Source: Lachnospiraceae bacterium (lineage in GTDB: Bacteria > Bacillota > Clostridia > Lachnospirales > Lachnospiraceae). Taken from it: a stretch of 64,000 nt of DNA. The stretch covers positions 2,825,501 through 2,889,500 of the forward strand of contig CP107199.1 in the NCBI GenBank assembly GCA_025758065.1, given 5' to 3'. This document shows, in pieces, positions 58,034 through 64,000 of this stretch (positions within the stretch are counted from its first letter, which is position 1; each line of letters opens with the position of its first letter). The notes below the pieces were generated by a model. That model did not search any database and was not told the origin of the DNA. It was given only the letters and a program-made list of their open reading frames with translations. Made by a program: the position numbers and the translations under genes.

Positions 58034-60494
58034 ATTGCAAAAAGAAGATCTAAAGCGCAGGATCTGGGTCGTTGCCCTGCTGTTTCTGGGATTTTTCTTT
58101 GCCTATCCTGTAAATCTGGCATTGACTATGGAAAATGCAGCAAACAGCCAGTTTGCCATGTATAACGGCTATACGCCTTTAGTAAATACCGGAACACCGG
58201 AATATTTGGCAAAAGTGCTGGAGTATAAGACAAAGGCTGTAGTGAACCTGGTTTCCTATGGAAATGTTATGCCCTTATTTTTAATGGTAACAGCAGCAGT
58301 AGTCATCGGTGCAGCCGGTTTTGCTTATCTTCATAATCAGAAGAAGGTGGATTTTTATCACAGTATTCCTGTAAGAAGGGAAATGCTGTATCTGGTATAT
58401 CATGTGGATGGTATCCTGATACTAACAGTCACCTATTTTATCCATCTTTTAGTGCTTATGGCGGCAGCAGCTGCATACGGAGTAAGCCCGGCAAAGTTTG
58501 CAGGTCCTATGCTTTTTGGCTTTTTCATGAACCTGCTGTATTACATAGTGACTTATGAGACGGTCATTGTGGCTATGATGATGACGGGAAAGATCATTGT
58601 AGGACTTTTAGCTACAGCTGTATTTTTCAGTTTCTTCCCGGCAGTAGGCGCACTGATCGAAGGCTTTGAAGATATATTTTTCATTACAGCGGATCAGATC
58701 CCAAATGAAGCACTCTTTGACACGTTGGGACATTTATCTCCTGTAGGTGCGTACGTTATGTCCCTGGCAGATATTTCTGACGGAAAGACAGTGGCAGCAG
58801 CCCAGATCCTGGGGCTTTTGATTACAATCTTTGCAGGCGGTATCCTTGGAATGGAGCTTTACAGAAAACGTCCTATGGAGGCAGCAGGAAAGGCTATGGC
58901 CTTTAAAAAGACCATGGCGCCTATCCGTATCCTCATTGTTCTTGCAGCTGGTATGGGGGCTTCCATGTTCTTCTGGACACTGCAGAGCCGTCTGCGCTGG
59001 GGACTGTTTGGAATGGTAGCTGGTGTCCTTTTAGCCCATTGTATCATTGAGATCATTTACCAGGCTGATTTTAAGAAACTGTTTTCCCATAAATTACAGT
59101 TGTTGGGCTGCGTAGCAGCAGGTGTCCTGTTTTTCCTGTCTTTTCATTATGACTGGTATGGCTATGACCGTTTTATCCCGGAAGAGGAAAAAATAGCATC
59201 TGCAGGACTGGATTTTTCCATAGATGAAAATTTTCTGAAGGGCTATGCACATGCAGTAGAAGAAGATGGAAAATGGTGTGTCGAATATACTACCAGTACT
59301 TATGATTTTGTAAAGGAGCATATGCAGCTGACAGATATGGATACTGTACTTGCTGTGGCAAGGGAAGGCGTAAAAGAGGCGGAAAAAGACCGTAAAGAAC
59401 GTTTTTCCCGGTCTTATGGAATATCTGCGGCAAGAGAGGCTGAACTTATGGTCGCCGAAACTGCGCCAGCTGATGCTATTTCTGTGATCGGTGGAGCGGA
59501 TGGCCCTACATCCATCTTCGTTGCAGGTAAAGTGGGCTCTGGAGAAGATGATAATTTAGAGAAAGATATTCAAATTTATGTTAATGTATTTTATAACTTA
59601 AAAAATGGAAAACAGGTGGGAAGGCGTTACAGTGTATCTTTAAACAGCATTATGGGTGAATATGATACTCTGTATGCTTCTGAAGAATACAAAAAGGGAC
59701 TGTATCCTGTTTTTGAAGAAAAAACAGAAAACCTTTCGGGGGTAATATACAAAGAAGCAGGGGGAATATGGTATCAGACAAAGGAAAGTGCAGTAGCAGA
59801 AGAAGTGTTAAAAGCATACCAGGCAGATCTTCTGGCACAGACAGTGGCAGATAGAAGACAGGAGGATCCTGTAGGAAGCCTGTTATTTATAGACCACAAT
59901 ATGTCTGCTTATTTACAACAGCAGGGTTATTGGAACATGGTTATGGAGATGCCAGCAAATGATATGTCTGTAAATGATATGGCAGGTGGGTTTGATCCCA
60001 ATTATTATTATGACAGTGATCCGGCCTATGATATAACGGAAGATTACTGCGTTTCCTGGCCGGTGTATCCTTCTTTTAGAAATACAATAGAAGTGCTAAA
60101 GAAACAGTCTGTTGAGCCGGGAAGCTATATGACAGCTGAAAATATCCAGAGCATACGGATCGACCTGCAAAACCTGTATACAGATGAAAACGGTGTAGTA
60201 AGGCTTCACCAGGGAGATGGATTAGAAAAGCTGAAAGCAGAGAATCCTCATTATTCCAATCAGGGACATTTATATATTACAGATCCTGCTGATATCGCTT
60301 TACTCACAGGTGCCTGCCAGGAAAGCTCTCTGGCAGAAAACAATGGACTTTGCAGCAGCTTTGACGGGGGAGAAGATCTGTTTGTTTATGTGACGATGAA
60401 AAACAGAAGCCAGTTCAGGGTCAACCTGGACCTTGAAAAACTGACTTCTGCGGGAAAAAAGTTATTTACAGGAATTCCTGTGGTTTTTAAATAA
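58008..60494 (+). CDS. ABC transporter permease with large outer domain and GGADGPT motif
   Basis: Membrane subunit of the GntR-linked ABC system. About nine spans between residues 18 and 385, then some 440 residues that should face outside, with no recognised domain. Within these lies S492-VIGGADGPTSIFVAG, a Gly/Asp motif otherwise known to me from beta subunits of Na+-translocating decarboxylases. The later part is rich in Tyr, Asp and Asn (NYYYDSDPAYDITEDY). I start at MTSASLFFKLQK after ACGGAGGTGG. 828 residues. It may export or sense a peptide; I cannot name the substrate. Confidence 0.85.
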   Translation: MTSASLFFKLQKEDLKRRIWVVALLFLGFFFAYPVNLALTMENAANSQFAMYNGYTPLVNTGTPEYLAKVLEYKTKAVVNLVSYGNVMPLFLMVTAAVVIGAAGFAYLHNQKKVDFYHSIPVRREMLYLVYHVDGILILTVTYFIHLLVLMAAAAAYGVSPAKFAGPMLFGFFMNLLYYIVTYETVIVAMMMTGKIIVGLLATAVFFSFFPAVGALIEGFEDIFFITADQIPNEALFDTLGHLSPVGAYVMSLADISDGKTVAAAQILGLLITIFAGGILGMELYRKRPMEAAGKAMAFKKTMAPIRILIVLAAGMGASMFFWTLQSRLRWGLFGMVAGVLLAHCIIEIIYQADFKKLFSHKLQLLGCVAAGVLFFLSFHYDWYGYDRFIPEEEKIASAGLDFSIDENFLKGYAHAVEEDGKWCVEYTTSTYDFVKEHMQLTDMDTVLAVAREGVKEAEKDRKERFSRSYGISAAREAELMVAETAPADAISVIGGADGPTSIFVAGKVGSGEDDNLEKDIQIYVNVFYNLKNGKQVGRRYSVSLNSIMGEYDTLYASEEYKKGLYPVFEEKTENLSGVIYKEAGGIWYQTKESAVAEEVLKAYQADLLAQTVADRRQEDPVGSLLFIDHNMSAYLQQQGYWNMVMEMPANDMSVNDMAGGFDPNYYYDSDPAYDITEDYCVSWPVYPSFRNTIEVLKKQSVEPGSYMTAENIQSIRIDLQNLYTDENGVVRLHQGDGLEKLKAENPHYSNQGHLYITDPADIALLTGACQESSLAENNGLCSSFDGGEDLFVYVTMKNRSQFRVNLDLEKLTSAGKKLFTGIPVVFK

Positions 60495-60503
60495 AAGTAT
60501 CGT

Positions 60504-61436
60504 TTATGAATGACAGCCGGCACAGCCGCTGCATCCGCCTAAGACTTCACCAGGACCAAATACCTGGTCGTGAAGCTTTCTTCCGGTTGGTGTGGCGGCC
60601 AGTCCGCCTTCTGCAGTTTCTTTTAAGGTAGGTGACATAATATCGCCTATCCGTTTCATGGACCAGATGACTTCATCTGCGGGGATGGCACTGTCAATGC
60701 CTGCAAGAGCCATTTCTGCTGCCACAAAGGCGCCTGCTACACCGGAGGCATTGCGTTTGATACAGGGGATCTCTACCAGACCGGCTACCGGATCGCATAC
60801 AAGTCCCAGGATATTTTTTAAGGCAATTGCAACTGCCTGGGAGACCATATGGGGGGTTCCGCCTGCCAGCTCTGTAATAGCGGCGGCAGCCATGGCAGCG
60901 GCAGAACCGCACTCTGCCTGGCATCCGCCCTGGGCGCCTGCTAAAGAGGCATTGTTTGCAATGACCATACCAATAGCAGAGGCTGTAAAAAGAGCCATTA
61001 CGCAGTCATGGTCAGAACATCCTTTTTCCACCTGCATGGTAATAAGTGCAGCAGGAAGGATGCCGCAGCTTCCGGCAGTCGGGGCAGCTACGATACGGCC
61101 CATGGAAGCGTTTAATTCAGAAACAGCCAGTGCCCGGTATAGGGCACCTGAAAGAAAGGATCCTGTCAGGCTTTTGCCCTCTTCACTGTAGCGGCGCAGC
61201 TTATAGGCATCGCCTCCTGTGAGACCGCTGGTACTTTTTAAGTGTTCATCACAGCCAGGTTCAATACACTCCTTCATAACCTGAAAATTTGAAGCCATTT
61301 TTTCATATACAGTCTTTTCCTCCAGTTCCATCTGCTGTGCCTGCTGGCTCAGCACCAGGGCTGAAACGGGAAGACTGTTTTTTTCTGCAGCCTGGATAAT
61401 GGAGGCAACAGAAGAGTAGTTAAAATCAGTATTCAT
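60504..61436 (-). CDS. sdaAA: L-serine dehydratase, alpha subunit (Fe-S dependent)
   Basis: Deaminates L-serine to pyruvate with an oxygen-sensitive [4Fe-4S] cluster. Cluster cysteines are likely in SGCD-type and C-terminal CSGCAGCHS stretches and in IEPGCDEHLKSTSGLTGGDAY. GRIVAAPTAGSCGILPA and GGCQAECGSAAAMAAAA are diagnostic. 310 residues. It lies downstream of sdaAB on the minus strand, separated by a long palindrome, and converges on the ABC permease with nine bases between the stops. Confidence 0.96.
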   Translation of the reverse strand: MNTDFNYSSVASIIQAAEKNSLPVSALVLSQQAQQMELEEKTVYEKMASNFQVMKECIEPGCDEHLKSTSGLTGGDAYKLRRYSEEGKSLTGSFLSGALYRALAVSELNASMGRIVAAPTAGSCGILPAALITMQVEKGCSDHDCVMALFTASAIGMVIANNASLAGAQGGCQAECGSAAAMAAAAITELAGGTPHMVSQAVAIALKNILGLVCDPVAGLVEIPCIKRNASGVAGAFVAAEMALAGIDSAIPADEVIWSMKRIGDIMSPTLKETAEGGLAATPTGRKLHDQVFGPGEVLGGCSGCAGCHS

Positions 61437-61465
61437 GATGTCAGGAAAACCTCCTTAAGACTTTG

Positions 61466-61626
61466 ATGTCCTCTTGGAGTCTTTCCTGCACTTGCTTTTG
61501 TGGCCGGTTTTCCGCCAGTCGCACTCAAATTTCAGAGGCGGACGCAACGCCAACGCTTCAGAAATTTGGGTACAACTGACAAAAAATCTTCTCACAAAAT
61601 CAAGCACAGAAAGATTCCGAGAGCAT
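61466..61626. repeat. Long palindrome between sdaAB and sdaAA (element C)
   Basis: Outer arms ATGTCCTCTTGGAGTC...TTTTGTGG and CACAAAATC...CCGAGAGCAT pair over about 40 positions; inner arms with CAAATTTC and GAAATTTG pair to a G/C-rich centre. 161 bases. The outer arms match element D in the prfC leader. It would fold in the sdaAB-sdaAA message and may modulate the ratio of the two subunits. Confidence 0.8.
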
Positions 61627-61643
61627 ATTTGTATTTACACTTA

Positions 61644-62303
61644 TTAAATAGGCTGCAGCATGGTGCTGGAATAGATATTTGGAAGGGTGTTGATCTTTTT
61701 GTTGATCTCAGGACTGGGCTTTCCATCCAGTTCAATGGTCATTACCGCTTCGCCGCCTTTCTTCTGTCTGGAAAGACGGAAATTGCAGATATTAATGCCT
61801 TCTTCAGCCATGACCTCTGTTACAGCAGCAATGATGCCGGGGGTATCTTTGTGAAGGACGATGAGAGTGGTATACTGGCCGGTAAGAGAAACTTCCATGC
61901 CGTTGACCTCTGTTACAAGAATGTTTCCTCCGCCAATACTGGAACCCAGGAGAGATACCTGGCGGCCATTTGCATCTGTTAAAGTGACCCGTGCTGTATT
62001 TGGATGGGCACCGTCAATGTCACCTGTGGAAATATGGACCTTAAGCCCTGCTGCTTTTGCAAGTTCAGGTGCCTGACGGATGCGTACGTCATCGGTAGCC
62101 ATTCCCATGATCCCGGCAATAAGAGCTTTATCTGTACCATGTCCCTTATATGTTTTTGCAAAGGATCCATGAAGGAGGATGTCCGCCTTTACAGCAGGCG
62201 CTCCAAGAAGAGTCCTTGTAATACGGCCGATCCTTGCGGCACCTGCTGTGTGAGAGCTGGAAGGACCGATCATAACAGGACCGAGTATATCAAATACATT
62301 CAT
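61644..62303 (-). CDS. sdaAB: L-serine dehydratase, beta subunit
   Basis: Partner of the alpha subunit. MNVFDILGPVMIGPSSSHTAGAARIG is the serine-binding start (SSSHTAG). An ACT domain occupies the C-terminal 75 residues (TTLIVLHKDTPGIIAAVTEVMAEEGINIC, quoted in part), suggesting allosteric control by an amino acid. I start at MNVFDI, seven bases after AGAAGGTA; the longer frame adds 18 codons with no ribosome site. 219 residues. Confidence 0.95.
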   Translation of the reverse strand: MNVFDILGPVMIGPSSSHTAGAARIGRITRTLLGAPAVKADILLHGSFAKTYKGHGTDKALIAGIMGMATDDVRIRQAPELAKAAGLKVHISTGDIDGAHPNTARVTLTDANGRQVSLLGSSIGGGNILVTEVNGMEVSLTGQYTTLIVLHKDTPGIIAAVTEVMAEEGINICNFRLSRQKKGGEAVMTIELDGKPSPEINKKINTLPNIYSSTMLQPI

Positions 62304-62348
62304 AGGTATACCTTCTTTACTATGGTTTTTGTTAAAACTATTAGTAAA

Positions 62349-62377
62349 AGTATACATTAAAATGTAAGAAAAAACAA
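62349..62377 (-). promoter_or_regulatory. Promoter of sdaAB-sdaAA
   Basis: On the minus strand TTGTTT and TATACT are separated by 17 bases, 46 bases before the sdaAB start. Confidence 0.6.
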
Positions 62378-62390
62378 CGATTCTTCTATA

Positions 62391-62419
62391 TTGACAATCA
62401 TGGACTTCAAGGATAAAAT
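62391..62419 (+). promoter_or_regulatory. Promoter of hisC
   Basis: TTGACA (perfect) and TAAAAT are separated by 17 bases, 78 bases before hisC. It is back to back with the sdaAB promoter. Confidence 0.65.
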
Positions 62420-62496
62420 CAAGGGAAGTACTATGCTGGTTATTTTATCGATGCTGTACGGAAATATGTCCATGTCTGAAAGAGAGGAGATAAGTC

Positions 62497-63558
62497 ATGA
62501 GACTTTGGGAAAAGAACATCCGTCAGGTGGTTCCTTATGTACCGGGAGAACAGCCTGCGGGAGACAAGATCGTAAAATTAAATACAAATGAAAATCCATA
62601 TCCGCCGGCTCCGGGAGTGAAGAAGGTTTTGGAAGAACTGGATACAGACCGGCTGCGCAAATATCCGGATCCTGCAGCGACTGTTCTTGTAAAGGAACTG
62701 GCTGCTTATTATGGTCTGGGTGAGGATCAGGTTTTTGTAGGAGTAGGCTCTGATGATGTTCTTGCGATGAGTTTTCTTACTTTCTTTAATTCAGATAAAC
62801 CGGTGCTTTTTCCGGATGTGACTTATTCTTTTTATAAAGTATGGGCTGATCTGTTTAAAGTGCCTTTTGAGACGCCTGCTTTAAAAGAAGATTTTACCAT
62901 TGATATAAAGAATTATGCAAAAGAAAACGGTGGCGTGATCTTCCCTAATCCAAACGCACCTACCGGCGTGTATATGCCTTTAGACCAGATTGAGGAGATA
63001 TTAATAGCAAATCAGGATGTAGTGGTCATTGTAGATGAGGCTTATGTGGATTTTGCAGGACCTTCTGCCCTGGAGCTGTTAGAAAAGTACGAAAATCTCC
63101 TGGTAGTCCAGACTTTCAGCAAGTCTCACTCCATGGCAGGTATGCGTATTGGTTTTGCAATGGGGCATCCGGATCTGATCAGGGCCTTAAATAACGTAAA
63201 ATATTCTTATAATTCGTATACGATGAATCTGCCATCTTTACTTGCAGGTGTGGAAGCAGTAAAAGATAAGGCATATTTTGAAAGCACCCTGGCAAAGATC
63301 GTGGCTACCAGAGAACGTTCAAAGAAACGTCTTGCAGAACTGGGATTTACGTTCCCGGATTCCAGGTCTAATTTTATCTTTGCTTCTCATGAGTCTGTTC
63401 CGGCAGAAAAGATCTTTGAGGCATTGAAGAAAGAACAGATCTATGTGCGCTATTTTAAAACACCTGGCCTGGACAACAGTCTTCGTATTTCTATAGGAAC
63501 AGATGAAGAAATGGATACATTATTCCGCTTTTTGGAAGCATATTTACCCAATGCCTGA
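62497..63558 (+). CDS. hisC: Histidinol-phosphate aminotransferase
   Basis: PLP enzyme of histidine synthesis. LNTNENPYPPAPGVK, GSDDVLAMSF, IFPNPNAPTG and DEAYVDF are visible; the PLP lysine is in TFSKSHSMAGMRIG. 353 residues, normal. GAGAGGAGATAAGT precedes the ATG. No other his gene is near, so it may act in more than one pathway, as HisC does in some Firmicutes (Phe/Tyr transamination); this is inference. Confidence 0.95.
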   Translation: MRLWEKNIRQVVPYVPGEQPAGDKIVKLNTNENPYPPAPGVKKVLEELDTDRLRKYPDPAATVLVKELAAYYGLGEDQVFVGVGSDDVLAMSFLTFFNSDKPVLFPDVTYSFYKVWADLFKVPFETPALKEDFTIDIKNYAKENGGVIFPNPNAPTGVYMPLDQIEEILIANQDVVVIVDEAYVDFAGPSALELLEKYENLLVVQTFSKSHSMAGMRIGFAMGHPDLIRALNNVKYSYNSYTMNLPSLLAGVEAVKDKAYFESTLAKIVATRERSKKRLAELGFTFPDSRSNFIFASHESVPAEKIFEALKKEQIYVRYFKTPGLDNSLRISIGTDEEMDTLFRFLEAYLPNA

Positions 63559-63573
63559 AAGGAAGATGATTGA

Positions 63574-64000
63574 ATGGATAAACATATCCTGCGTCTGATG
63601 CTAAAGATCCTGCTGCCTGCGTCCGGATGGCTTCTTTTATGCTTTTTCGGACCCAGGTGTTTGAAATTTTTTATGCCCTTTGTGATCGGCTGGCTGATCT
63701 CCATGCTGGCCAATCCGCTGGTGCGTTTTCTTGAGAGAAAGCTATGCCTGGTGCGAAAACACAGTTCCATGGTCATTGTAGCCGGAGTCCTGGCTCTGGT
63801 CATTGGCCTTATTTATCTGGCTGTGTCAAATGGTGCCAGGCTTTTGTGGTCTTTTATGAAAGATCTGCCTGACTTATATGCAGGGATCGAAGCGGAAGTT
63901 CAGGAAAGCCTGACCCATTTGGAAAACCTGTTTACCTATGCACCTGCAGGCATCAGGACCGGCTGGGAAAAACTGGGAAATAATCTGGGGGAACTGGTAG
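63574..64000 (+). CDS. ytvI: YtvI-type membrane protein, 3' end outside window
   Basis: Start of an AI-2E/PerM-family integral membrane protein, close to the sporulation protein YtvI. Three hydrophobic segments are visible in the first 90 residues (ASGWLLLCFFGPRCL, FFMPFVIGWLISMLANPLV and SMVIVAGVLALVIGLIYLAV), then an outside helical part (DLPDLYAGIEAEVQESLTHLENLF). 142 codons are visible. AAAGGAAGATGATTGA precedes the ATG; it follows hisC by 15 bases. The YtvI name rests on the opening only. Confidence 0.78.
   Translation, partial: MDKHILRLMLKILLPASGWLLLCFFGPRCLKFFMPFVIGWLISMLANPLVRFLERKLCLVRKHSSMVIVAGVLALVIGLIYLAVSNGARLLWSFMKDLPDLYAGIEAEVQESLTHLENLFTYAPAGIRTGWEKLGNNLGELV

Noticed and set aside
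60592..61191. A 199-codon plus-strand frame inside sdaAA
   Set aside because: Ala/Pro-rich shadow of the antisense of sdaAA, without a ribosome site.
62391..62591. A 66-codon frame upstream of hisC as a possible leader peptide
   Set aside because: It begins inside the promoter, overlaps hisC and has no run of His or other regulatory codons; no T-box elements are seen.

Overview
The window looks like chromosome from a spore-forming Lachnospiraceae-type anaerobe (Clostridia). The grounds are a Gram-positive division cluster that runs into spoIIGA-sigE, a sigG gene, SleB-, YlmC- and YtvI-type sporulation genes, a six-gene Rnf complex, an iron-sulfur L-serine dehydratase in two subunits, strong purine-rich ribosome sites and frequent TTG/GTG starts. 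No rRNA, tRNA or CRISPR array was recognised.

Layout. 1-3.8 kb is the end of a mobile island: a type I restriction subunit (hsdR, cut by the window edge), a gene-poor stretch, and a wrecked tyrosine integrase whose strong promoter now points into ychF. 3.8-6 kb: ychF and lgt. 6.1-20 kb: the dcw cluster mraZ-rsmH-ftsL-two class B PBPs-mraY-murD-ftsW-murA-ftsQ-ftsZ. It has MraZ boxes in front, internal promoters before mraY and ftsZ, and no ftsA, murE, murG, murB or murC. 20-25.4 kb: spoIIGA-sigE behind Spo0A-like boxes, a NhaD-type antiporter, a cytidylate-kinase-like protein and convergent sigG. 25.6-34.6 kb: a small unknown protein coupled to a secreted nuclease lipoprotein, divergent coaX and coaBC, prfC, yqeY, a pepV-type dipeptidase, ylmC (apparently with an ATA start) and aroD. 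34.6-35.9 kb: an island without intact genes, built from nested inverted repeats and an IS630-like relic. 35.9-47.8 kb: nrdR, yqeG, an aroE-aroK fusion, efp, argS, a SNF2 helicase, a PfkB sugar kinase, an MprF-like membrane protein and an alpha/beta hydrolase. 48-53 kb: rnfCDGEAB. 53.1-64 kb: an MBL hydrolase, a tandem hairpin array, a SleB-like hydrolase, a YhcH-family protein, a GntR/ABC operon with a clear palindromic operator, sdaAB-sdaAA, hisC and the start of ytvI.

Most of the window is housekeeping DNA: envelope growth and division, sporulation control, CoA and shikimate steps, and ion-motive energy conservation. The less ordinary material is between genes. At least four kinds of long imperfect palindrome occur (24.5, 29.5, 34.7-35.7, 54.1-54.4 and 61.5 kb). 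Some pairs share a core or outer arms while the rest has diverged or been deleted, as expected of non-autonomous hairpin elements or of structured transcripts. Among proteins, the points to re-examine are an ABC permease with a GGADGPT motif in its outer domain, a PBP with KTA in place of KTG, an acidic insert in MurD and a cysteine-rich tail on RnfE.
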